Shown: positions 47,101 through 56,455 of the stretch, piece after piece
How positions within the stretch are numbered: position 1 is the first letter of the stretch
How the letters are laid out: each line of letters opens with the position of its first letter
NCBI GenBank assembly: GCA_950097015.1
Contig: CATNEN010000031.1
Coordinates: 3,412,001-3,476,000 of the forward strand
Length of the DNA: 64,000 nucleotides
Source of the DNA: Macrostomum hystrix
Taxonomy: Eukaryota; Platyhelminthes; Macrostomidae
Reading direction: 5' to 3'
Translations under genes and position numbers: made by a program
The notes under the pieces: generated by a model
The model's input: only the letters and a program-made list of their open reading frames with translations
The model's database searches: none
Told to the model about the DNA's origin: nothing

Positions 47101-48023
47101 TGCCTCTCGCACCAAGGTCCCTGAGCTCGATTCCGCAGTCGAGGCCGCATTCATTTGGGGCGCAGTCGCGGGTAGAAAGCTTGGGGGCTTGTCATGCAAT
47201 TTACGCCCTTGAGGGCCAACCTCAAAGGCACAGTGAAAGTGTACACTGACTGCATGCCGATGAGAAAGTCAGGACAGAAGTATACACCTGTTTGAGAGTA
47301 TGCCTGCGTACAGAATCTGCAGTGTGCGTGTGTGCTCAGGAGTCAGCGGAATGGGCAGAATTGCATCCTCGCTGGCTGCAGATTTACTGTCACCTAATGA
47401 TGTGCCATTGCCCACAGCCCTCCTGTAGATAATACTACGCGCACCGCCGAACACACAAATGCACAAAAAATCACTTGTGACTTACACGGCGATCGAGCGC
47501 TGCTTACGGTGTACAGGTGAAATAAAGTCTCTTTTTCCGGTGTGACGGCAATTATGATCTGGGATTTGGGAACAATGTGAATTTGTTACTCCGTAGTTGA
47601 AATTCAGCAAATTATTGGGAAATTTCCTCTTAATGATGCGTCTCTTACACAGGAGATGATCACGATGGCAAAGATGACGCCGACCTTGATGTAATACAGT
47701 CGCGACCGCGGCGGCCTCAGTTCGGCCTCGTCGCCGAAGGCGCTCTCAGTGCCGGCTCCGGCTCCTTCTTCAGCGATGCCCGGGGGCTGCTTGGAGCGGC
47801 TGGCTGCAGATTTTGACTGCAGCTGATCCATGGCCGCTTCCAGATCTGAGAAGCTCTTTGATCGGCGGCGTTGAAGTGCGCGGGCGCTGCCGCTGCCGCT
47901 TGCTGCAGCTCGCGAAGCGTTCTCAATGCGCAGCACGCTGTAGTCGGTGGTGTTGCTGGGCCCGGCCAGAAGTGGCGTCTTCTCGCCAGCCCTTAAAGGC
48001 TGCATTTCGGCGTCAGTGGACAT
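38195..48023 (-). CDS. OCA2: P protein / OCA2-like transporter (ArsB/NhaD ion-transporter superfamily)
   Basis: This is a 12-TM membrane transporter of acidic organelles; vertebrate OCA2 supports an anion conductance that raises melanosome pH. Nine phase-consistent exons are read: 48023-47649, 47558-47486, 46864-46716, 46623-46535, 46214-45686, 45307-44894, 44218-44110, 43209-42741, 38285-38195, giving 765 residues (human 838). The N-terminus [21 protein letters not shown] has a dileucine-like acidic-organelle sorting signal (TPLLAG). Family hallmarks are [135 protein letters not shown] and the end [25 protein letters not shown]. The second exon's donor was chosen at 47485/47484 (GTAAGT) because it alone keeps phase. 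Introns 4, 5, 7 and 8 contain minisatellites and intron 2 a SINE. Confidence 0.93.
38757..39215. repeat. 16-bp pyrimidine-rich minisatellite (copy 2), OCA2 intron 8
   Basis: About 28 copies of TCTCATCTCTCCCGTG with CCCCCGTG and CTCCGTG variants. It is the same family as 32545-33108 (14 of 16 bases shared, same orientation). Confidence 0.92.
39216..39829. other. Unique part of OCA2 intron 8
   Basis: About 600 bp without repeats between two arrays of intron 8. Nothing recognisable is seen. The stretch 40616-41164 of the same intron is also unassigned. Confidence 0.5.
39830..40615. repeat. 28/29-bp minisatellite with 57-bp dimers, OCA2 intron 8
   Basis: The unit contains GGTGTTCTGGGGTGGGTGTG and ATGTACACT. 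Between about 39915 and 40165 a 57-bp two-unit block repeats five times nearly exactly. The right part alternates GTTCTGGGG and GATCTAGGAAAA variants. The unit is related to the array at 46225-46497. Confidence 0.92.
41165..42440. repeat. 16-bp AT-rich minisatellite, OCA2 intron 8
   Basis: About 78 copies of CACCAAAATCTCAATT with variants (CGCC, TAACC, ATATC). The edges are more diverged than the centre. It is the largest array by copy number in the window. Confidence 0.93.
43232..43600. repeat. 23/24-bp minisatellite, OCA2 intron 7
   Basis: About 15 copies of a unit containing TGTACAATCTGCCGATTAAC with ACTACCG (23 bp) or ACTAACTG (24 bp) variants. It starts 23 bp after the exon 8 acceptor side of intron 7. 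Confidence 0.9.
43601..44107. other. Unique part of OCA2 intron 7
   Basis: AT-rich intronic DNA with no recognised feature. The intron between exons 6 and 7 (44219-44893) is also AT-rich and without a recognised element. Confidence 0.5.
45405..45657. repeat. 30-bp minisatellite, OCA2 intron 5
   Basis: About eight copies of a unit containing GATTAATCTGAGACCTCGGG. The unit is a multiple of three, so the OCA2 frame stays open from exon 5 into the array, with a repeated [10 protein letters not shown]-like decapeptide. Confidence 0.9.
46225..46497. repeat. 29-bp minisatellite, OCA2 intron 4
   Basis: About nine copies of a unit containing GGTGTTTTGGGGTGGGTGTG and ATATACAAG or ATGTACGTT. The sequence is clearly related to the array at 39830-40615 in intron 8 of the same gene, in the same orientation. 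Confidence 0.9.
47071..47435 (+). repeat. tRNA-derived SINE copy in OCA2 intron 2
   Basis: The head reads GGTGGCAGAGCGGATAACG (A-box-like) and CTGAGCTCGATTCCGCAG (B-box-like), followed by a body shared with 26870-27232. The 3' end is AT-rich (TAGATAATACTACG). It is the best-preserved copy in the window. Confidence 0.82.
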
Positions 48024-49715
48024 GGTGAAAATTATCTAACTGCAGGCTGGCTGAAATAAAACCGTTTTGTTATTTCAGTATTATCGTATTTTTTTCAATG
48101 AAACCAATGACACTTTTTCTGTTAAAAAGTACGAGTAATTAGTAAGCGAAGTAAATTACTGCTCGTTTTAAAAATATATATTAAAAAGGGAAGCCTTATA
48201 AAAATTTGATTTGCTTAGAATTGATCTCAATTGATGCATTATGTTTTTACAGCTGGAGTTATAATATATACTACTTATATAGTTTATCTTAAACTCTAAA
48301 GAAATTTTATCATAAATATTCGAAAAGTTTTTAAGCAACTTTATAATTATGAGCCGTAAATACAATTCTGTGGATAAAAGTAGTTCACTGTGTATTGTAA
48401 ATAAAAATGTAATTACAGTACTAAGCTGATTAGCTACTGTATCACGGAAACTCGTATTGTCATTGGTACGTATGTCATGTATGACACACAAATGACCAGG
48501 CATGGCATGCCTAATGAATAAAATTTGATGAATTTTAAATTTCTTAAAAATAAATATTTTATAATTAACCACTAAAAAACAAGTGTCGGTATTGCAAAAA
48601 CAATTTTGCATATTGATGCGTTCTTGCATTAATGTCTGTGAGTACTCTGTTTTAATTTTTACGTATGAAAAGTATGAACTTTTTTACACTGCCTATGCTC
48701 CAAACCATAAGTGTCGGAAATAATTTTAAAAGCTAACAATCTTTGTCGATAAATTCGAGGTATCTATTGTATAGGTTATACGATAGAATTTTGTTCCTTT
48801 TTGAAACAAGTATCATTTGAACATTACTTATTCAACGAATTAAATTTAGAAATAACCGAATTCAAAGGATCGTTTTAGGTGACCAGTGAAATTGTTTACA
48901 ATTTCAAAAAATATTGTTGTTAACTTGCCGTTAACTACGACTGTGTGTAAGAAATACATACATTTACGTTACGTTTAAAATGGTGGGACAACAACAAAAA
49001 TATCTTTAAAGGATAAATACGAGCATGATTTTAACGACTTAGTAAGTTATAATACTAATTTATGTATTTTACATTGAAACTAGTTTGTCTCGATTATATG
49101 ATTATATTTGCATCGACACCCTTTATTTTAATCTTTAAACTTGCGAAAAGTGGAAAAGTTCCGACAAAAATTGTGTGGAAAACTACATTCGCTTATAACA
49201 CCAAGGACCACTCTACTTCTAGTGGTCCTTGTATAATATGTACTGTATTACTTATGTTTTCACTGCTTATGTAGTTAAAGAACTAATTGATATAAAAATT
49301 TAATTTTTTTTAATTTCTCTGTAAATTTTGCACTTAGAGAGAGATATTTATAGTTTATAAAAATTCACTTTTCATACAAGCATCAGCAGGTACTGAAAAA
49401 ACGACAAGTTTAACACAGCGTCGGAAATTTCGGACCAGGTCTCGGATAAACGCTCGTAGTAGATTAAAAGGCGGGTACACATTTATAATCATACGCCTTA
49501 TTTGAGCATATAGTGCTGGTAAATATGATTACAAGCGAGAGGTCCTTTTTCTGATTAAAAGTTGTGATTTTGTATTACATCACGGATAATAGTTCTATAT
49601 TCTGTAGTAAATGGTTGTAGTAAATATAGTTATGAAAATAATCTCTCTAGTCGTTGCTTCTTGAAAGAAACATTGGGAGCGTCGATCTAGACTAGACACG
49701 GCACAAACAACACGT
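48024..49715. other. AT-rich intergenic region upstream of OCA2
   Basis: About 1.7 kb with low GC. A pyrimidine tract ending TTTTATTTCAG lies about 30 nt before the OCA2 ATG on the minus strand. A foldback lies at 49202-49231. A 153-codon open frame at 48168-48629 (-) is Ile/Lys/Asn/Ser-rich and is probably chance. Confidence 0.5.
49202..49231. repeat. Short inverted repeat (foldback)
   Basis: The arms CAAGGACCACT and AGTGGTCCTTG are perfect 11-bp inverted copies around an 8-nt loop. The right-arm sequence CTAGTGGTCCTTGTA recurs at 51089-51103. Confidence 0.7.
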
Positions 49716-49721
49716 TTTATT
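49716..49721 (-). promoter_or_regulatory. Polyadenylation signal AATAAA
   Basis: TTTATT on the plus strand is AATAAA on the minus strand, about 105 nt downstream of the stop codon at 49826. Confidence 0.55.
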
Positions 49722-49825
49722 AATATAACACATTGATATGTCAATAATAACGTGACCAGAATTTGGACAAAGTAGAGGATTCACTTCGTTTCCTGAATGT
49801 AGTAGTTTCGAATTTAATTATCATG

Positions 49826-52800
49826 TCAATCTTCCAAAGTGATGCAATGCAGTCCGTCAACGACTTTGCTGGAACTGCGACAGGCCCAGCCGTTATCTCC
49901 AAAATGATCGGGTTCCCCAACTCTGCCTCCCCTATTCGTGTGCGATCTATCCTGCCTATTGCCCGAGTGCCTTGTTGCTGCTGCTTGGACTTTCTTGGGA
50001 TTGTCTGTTGGGCCGCAGTCATCTTCGGATCGACCCCGTTGCTCGCGCTTGTGCCGCCCATTTTTATTGCCTCGACGCAGCCCGATGGTGAAGGCATCGC
50101 GCAGTCGCTGACGAATTGAGTCTTCAAGCACTGGGATGTCTGCTATCGGCCCAGATTCTTTCCGTTCGTTTGACGAAGATATAACAGTTGCCGCTGCAGA
50201 CGTTGCACCCTTATTTTTCTTGCGCTTCATTCGGTCGCGTCGTTTTCCGACTGGCAGCTCCTTGAGCGCCACCTCGTCAACGTCGTCGCATTCGCTAGCG
50301 TCGATTTCTAGAACGAATGCGTCAGCTTGGTCTTCTTCTTCATCATTGTGGTCACCACCTTTGTCGACGGAGTTTTCAGAGTCGATGGACAGACGTCGCG
50401 GGCGATCCTTGGGCATGTCGAGCCGCTTGCCCCAGGAAGGACCCTCGTTATCTCTGCCACCGCCACCGGACGACTCGTCGTCGTCCTCCCCGCCAGCACC
50501 AGTGCTCGATCGACTGTGTTTCGGTGAGCTGGTCTTCTTCGCGAGCTTCTCGATTCCCTTCTTTTTTGATGGCAGCTGCGGTGTGTGCATGGGAGGGACC
50601 AATTATGTATACAAGCAGAAAGAACTTTTTATTGCATGCATGTACTACAGCTGATTTCGTGAAAGTTTTTGACAAGGTTAGTTGGATCAGCTCACCTTAA
50701 TAATGGACTCCATCTTTTTTAGCGGCTTCTTCCACTTGAATTTTGCTCCATTCTCGCTCTCTGATTCGCTGCGCTGAAAATTAAAATATAAATATATTAG
50801 TTTTATCATCAAGACCTTGAATATTTAGCACGGACGACCAGGAGTGAAAGGACAGGAGACAAAATTTCTTAGAAAAAGAATAGAGAGTTGTTTCAGGAGC
50901 ATGAACTTCAGGCACATAAGAGGGTATGTAAAGAAAAGAAAAAATCAATTTTCACAAACAAGGCTTGACTGAAAACAATAAAGCTATAAAAATGGACATC
51001 GGTTGTTATCTCTGTAGCGTATTTTCAGCAAAAAAATGCCTTCTAAACTTTTTCAAAGAGTTAAGCGTACTTTTCAATCCTTCTGTTACTAGTGGTCCTT
51101 GTAATTAGCAATTTAATTTTCCTTTTGAAACAACAATTTCGGGAAAATTCTCGCAGCTTGGAGACTCACAGCCAGTGCGCGAGAGTTCGGCCTGGCTGCT
51201 CTCTGCTGATGCAAACCGAACACGTCGCTCGACGACTGGAACAGCCGGTCGCCTTCAACTGTTCCAGCGCTGTCAGCGTCGACGGCCAGGGGACAGCTGG
51301 GATTGCGCGAGTGACACCAACGTCCGCTGTCAGAATGCTGAGACTGCAGCATCTTAGGCTCTGCCGGGAATTCACCGCTGTTGATACCGATTCTTGATCG
51401 CGATGCAGTGTTCAGGCTCTCATCAAGTCGGCAATTCTAGCTTTATGTATGCTTCACTGCTGACTGCTGATGCTATAGCAGATTTGAAACTGAGGCTTAA
51501 TGCCCAAACTGCCGTAGGCCGCCAATTAGTTGACTGTGGACTACTAATCGAATATTCAAGCGCGGCAACCTTGATTGTCTCCTGAGAGCGTGCCAAGCAC
51601 CGCAAAGCAAGGCTTCGGTGCAGAAACCGCCGCTAATAAGACCGCAAGAGGTTTATGCCCGGAGAGAGCGGAAATCTCTCAATGAGAGAGAGGGACACGG
51701 GCGACTGCATGGAGTTATGGTTGTTGGTGGAAGTCAATCAAAATCCAGCCTTAGGCCTCAGGAGAGCGCATAGCGTGTGCAAGGTGGGTGTGAGGACGGA
51801 TCGGAAGCGCTCGGTCATTCTTTCTGGTTGCCATGGAGCTGGCAGTTGAATGCTGGTCTTTCCTAACCGCTCATTGAGGAACCACACAAAATTCTTTCTT
51901 GACTTCAGTAATGAGTTAAGTAAATGGCTTCCTTTTCTATACCCTCCTCGACTACTAAAAGTACAAAAGCAAAATGCCTAATAAATAATCTGATGTTAAG
52001 ATTTTCAATCCTGATAGTCTGAACTCAAGCATCTATTGATGCGGGGACTGGTTTGTCAAGCAAGCATGAGAAATTAATTTATGCGGATGTCGACCCGTGC
52101 TCACCTCTTCCTCGACGGCCTGGACGGACTTATTTTTGTTCTTGTCTTTTTTCTCCTCGACTTTCTTAGCCTTCTTGTCGGCAGTCTTCTTCTTCTTCTT
52201 ATCGTCTCCCGTCGCTTCTTCTTCGATTTTTTCGTTCCTCATCAGGGTTTTCTTCCACGACATCGTTTGGGTCTTTCGACGACTCCGAAACGAGGTCGCG
52301 ATCTCCGGCGCTGTCCCCTCGGCTGCTGCCGCTGCCCACCCCGCCGCCGCTGTTGCCGATTCGGGTCTTTCCTCCTCGGCCGTTAGGTCGCTTCCCGCCA
52401 GTCTTTTTCTTCCTCTGCTCGACCTCTTTTGAGCCCTCTCCATCGCTGCCGCAGTCGCCGTCGGCGTCACTGTCCGAGTTTTCCTTCTCGGCCTCGTCGT
52501 TCTCGCCAGACATTCGCATCTTCCGCGCCACTCGATCCACCAGCGGCTCGCCTTCGATGATGTCTTCGAGTTGCTTCATCGACAACTTGCGCAGTTCCTG
52601 TCGACGGGCCTGCAGCCAGGACTTCTTTAAACCCGACGTCGATGATTCCTTGGACTTTCCTCGCTCTAGTTCAGCCTCAACTTCGGCCAACAGCTGCACG
52701 ACCCGCTCTCTGACAGCCTCCGCCTGCTGCTGCTTCTGCTGGCTGGCGAGCCAGCGGGGATTCTTGCCCGAGAGCTTGCCGCTGACGCCGCCGATATCGT

Positions 52801-52867
52801 CGCTGTCACAGTCGGCAGCGACAGAGAACATCTGCACAGCTGCGCTGTTGCTCTCCTGGCCCGCCAT
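49826..52867 (-). CDS. Unrecognised charged protein, probably nuclear
   Basis: I do not recognise this gene. Three exons join in phase 0: 52867-52105, 50773-50696 and 50575-49826, giving about 529 residues if one surplus base in exon 1 is ignored. The N-terminal part has a helical, conserved-looking segment ([20 protein letters not shown], about residues 85-105). It is followed by acidic Asp/Ser runs, a Gly/Arg patch, Lys-rich clusters ([15 protein letters not shown]) and several basic nuclear-localisation-like stretches. Exon 2 encodes [20 protein letters not shown]. The C-terminus is Arg/Gly/Asn-rich. The composition suggests a nuclear or nucleolar RNA- or chromatin-associated protein, but that is inference. 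The start is the ATG at 52867 with an acceptor-like CTAACTCAG upstream. An AATAAA lies at 49716-49721. Confidence 0.7.
52227..52232 (-). other. Apparent single-base frame break in an A6/T6 run
   Basis: On the minus strand, exon 1 reads ..[15 protein letters not shown] in one frame up to a run of six A. It then reads ..[14 protein letters not shown] in the next frame up to a good donor (GAG|GTGAGC at 52105). With five A the frame is continuous and the exon ends in phase 0, as exon 2 requires. A homopolymer sequence error is the simplest explanation. Confidence 0.75.
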
Positions 52868-53508
52868 GCGTGCGCAACAACCTTCAACTGAGTTAGACCA
52901 GCTGTTCTCAAAGTCTTCCCTTTGTTGGCGCTATTGCCGCGCGCTCACTTATTCTTTTAGTGTGGTTTCTTTTCGCCTTGTGGCTAATATTTAGCTGTTC
53001 TATGTAGACAAAAATCTACATAATGCCTTGCCAACGCAATCTGTCTGCATGTAGACCATAATGAATGAGGTGGGGAGGTGGGCGCCAGTGTTTGAGCAAT
53101 AAATTTTGTTGCAGCTCTAGTATCCGACCCAGGCCCTACTATCTTCTTTCCTTCCAGCTTCTTTCATTCCGATTCAGCGAGAGAGGTAACCGCTGCCACT
53201 TCAATGGCGAAGAATAATGCCTCTAACAATTCGTCTATGGGGCTCTTCAAAGCAAAGAACAGTTCATAGCAATTTCTGTGTTCACTTAATCGACAAAAAA
53301 TTGAATTTCAATGAATGACAATGAGCTCCGTGTTAGAGCTGGCCTGTCTGGATTCTCTCCGACTCAATCGACTCGTTTAATGATGCTCATAAACCTGCTC
53401 AAATGGCTTGGGTTTATATTATCATTTTTGTATGCGATTCTGTGAGTCTAGTACAATGAAAAAAGCATAAATTTAAAGTTATGAGTTTGTCGCAGTTTGG
53501 CCTATTTC
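52868..53508. other. Intergenic region upstream of the unrecognised charged-protein gene
   Basis: About 640 bp without recognised genes or repeats. It probably includes the promoter of the minus-strand gene. Confidence 0.5.
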
Positions 53509-54876
53509 AACTACATGGGCATCATAGCCTGTGCAGACACTGACTGTGTGTGCATCATAGCCTGTGCAGACACTGACTGCGTGTGCATCATAGCCTGTGC
53601 AGACACTGACTGTGTGTGCATCATAGCCTGTGCAGACACTGACTGTGTGTGCATCATAGCCTGTGCAGACACTGACTGTGTGTGCATCATAGCCTGTGCA
53701 GACACTGACTGTGTGTGCATCATAGCCTGTGCAGACACTGACTGTGTGTGCATCATAGCCTGTGCAGACACTGACTGTGTGTGCATCATAGCCTGTGCAG
53801 ACACTGACTGTGTGGGCATCATAGCCTGTGCAGACACTGACTGTGTGTGTATCATAGCCTGTGCAGACACTGACTGTGTGTGCATCATAGCCTGTGCAGA
53901 CACTGACTGTGTGGGCATCATAGCCTGTGCAGACACTGACTGTGTGTGCATCATAGCCTGTGCAGACACTGACTGTGTGTGCATCATAGCCTGTGCAGAC
54001 ACTGACTGTGTGTGCATCATAGCCTGTGCAGACACTGACTGTGTGTGCATCATAGCCTGTGCAGACACTGACTGTGTGGTGCATCATAGCCTGTGCAGAC
54101 ACTGACTGTGTGTGCATCATAGCCTGTGCAGACACTGGACTGTGTGTGCATCATAGCCTGTGCAGACACTGACTGTGTGTGCATCATAGCCTGTGCAGAC
54201 ACTGACTGTGTGTGCATCATAGCCTGTGCAGACACTGACTGTGTGGGCATCATAGCCTGTGCAGACACTGACTGTGTGTGCATCATAGCCTGTGCAGACA
54301 CTGACTGTGTGTGCATCATAGCCTGTGCAGACACTGACTGTGTGTGCATCATAGCCTGTGCAGACACTGACTGTGTGTGCATCATAGCCTGTGCAGACAC
54401 TGACTGTGTGTGCATCATAGCCTGTGCAGACACTGACTGTGTGTGCATCATAACCTGTGCAGACACTGACTGTGTGTGCATCATAGCCTGTGCAGACACT
54501 GACTGTGTGTGCATCATAGCCTGTGCAGACACTGACTGTGTGTGCATCATAACCTGTGCAGACACTGACTGTGTGTGCATCATAGCCTGTGCAGACACTG
54601 ACTGTGTGGGCATCATAGCCTGTGCAGACACTGACTGTGTGTGCATCATAGCCTGTGCAGACACTGACTGTGTGTGCATCATAGCCTGTGCAGACACTGA
54701 CTGTGTGTGCATCATAGCCTGTGCAGACACTGACTGTGTGTGCATCATAGCCTGTGCAGACACTGACTGTGTGTGCATCATAGCCTGTGCAGACACTGAC
54801 TGTGTGTGCATCATAGCCTGTGCAGACACTGACTGTGTGTGCATCATAACCTGTGCAGACACTGACTGTGTGTGCT
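53509..54876. repeat. 33-bp minisatellite
   Basis: About 41 copies of a unit containing CATCATAGCCTGTGCAGACA and CTGACTGTGTGTG. It is highly homogeneous, with a few GTGGGCATC and ATAACC variants and single-base insertions near 54078 and 54136. Because 33 is a multiple of 3, long open frames exist on both strands. Confidence 0.95.
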
Positions 54877-56454
54877 GATTTTTTCTTGTTTTAGCTATAA
54901 AATTTGACAATTTGAAAGCTTTAAGCCAGAAAGTTGGTCAATTTCAAGCTGACGGTGCAGACACAATCTGTTCCAAGTTTGAATTGCGTTCTGTTAGACT
55001 TGGCCTCAGACTGGGCTTACTCAATCGCTCACTCATCTCTGGTCTAGAGATGCGGGGCATGAATAGTACAATAGCAATTTGCAAAGCGCACTAGCAGTCT
55101 GCGCACTTGAGTTCTGGCGTACCTCTGCAAGAGAAGCTGCAAGCTATCAAAATAGAGTTAAGGCACACAGCCAGACAATGCGTGCAGAATGAGGGGCGCT
55201 GTTTTCTGTTTTTCTTTCCGAGAAAAACTCCGTTGGCAAGGGTGTCATGTGAGCAAGACGATGACAGGATACTGAAGTCTAGTTTTAGTCAACTGTTTAT
55301 TGACAATATTCCAAGTATTCTGCAATAGCTCGCGAAACTCTTGACTGCATGGGAAATAGTGAAATGTAATGGAGCAGCTGTTGACTCAAACTGCTTAAAA
55401 TGCGCACGTCTATAATTTTGCACATTGTCACGCCTAAAAGTAGTAAAATCTATTCTACAGCTTGAGCTTCATGCGGCAGCTTAGGAGCTCTATTGGCTAC
55501 TTCAGCTGGATCACAGTTTTGTTTGATCCGATTCAGCTCTTTGAGTTATAAGGTTTATTGTAATGCTTTAGTTAACAGTAGAATTACCAAGGGGGAATTC
55601 CCCGCCTGACAATTTTTGCTGCACCCGAACGGAGCTACGCAAGCACACGAAACTCAAGAACACGGGCCAACTTTTTGTTGCGCATCTTCTGAAACAATAA
55701 TCAAGTTTTAAGTTTTAAAGTCGACAGCTCTTTTAGACCGTCGAGATATTCAATGCTTCTGGCCGAAGGTCCGATTTATCCCAAAAGCACTAGTGTGTTT
55801 CATACACCCCTATCCACGAATTAGCACTGCGCCTCAGTGCGGCCTTGCAAGCTGGCCTTCAAAATTTATCAGCATGCCACCCAAATGTGCCATGTATCCT
55901 TTATCTATGTCAAGTACCTTTATCTTGACGGACTGCTGGACCTTAAAAGGCTACAACACTTGGAACTAGGCCACTTTGGACACCCTGACGCGAATTTCCC
56001 CAATTTCACTGATCAAGACTAACTATTAGGCGCAGCTCAACCACAGGACACCCTCGCCTAGTCTGTCAACCAATCAGTCACCACCCGACGCTGTTAACAT
56101 TCGGGCGCTGCCAAATATATTTTCTAGGGGGAGGGAAATTTCCTCCCTTTGTTTAACAACGGGCGGCAAAATGGCTTAGTAGTCCTACTGTTGAGTGCCG
56201 TCCATTTGATCCCAGGCGACGTCCATTTGATCTTGACCAATCGTAGATGGCCCTGCGACAAAGGTTCAGACTCCGATCAATTTTTTAAGGTCAAACAGTA
56301 GTCAAGGTCAAACTGTAGTCACGCGTGGGATGCGTGACAGGTCGCCAAAACATAACCAATAACTCAAAACCTCTGTCATCACCATATATTTCCATGTAGG
56401 ATTTTTGTCACATAAATATTCCGTTTTCGGTTACTTTCCAGCACAGTCTATGCA
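54877..56454. other. Intergenic region with a diverged interspersed repeat
   Basis: About 1.6 kb without a recognised gene. The segment 55588-55700 is related to 56627-56740, with shared blocks around ACCAAGGG, TTGCTGCACC, AGAACACGG, TTTGTTG and TCTGAAA. It is therefore a diverged two-copy interspersed repeat of unknown type. Confidence 0.5.
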
Positions 56455-56455
56455 T

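Noticed and set aside
48168-48629. 153-codon open frame on the minus strand
   Set aside because: Ile/Lys/Asn/Ser-rich translation of AT-rich DNA without conserved motifs, codon bias or splice context.
49202-51103. A 1.9-kb transposon delimited by the CAAGGACCACT repeats
   Set aside because: The left copy is itself a complete small foldback, no target duplication was seen, and the interval cuts through exons of a host-like gene.
51092-51600. Several short open frames between exons of the charged-protein gene
   Set aside because: They overlap in different frames on both strands inside an intron, show no motif, and the flanking exons splice cleanly without them.
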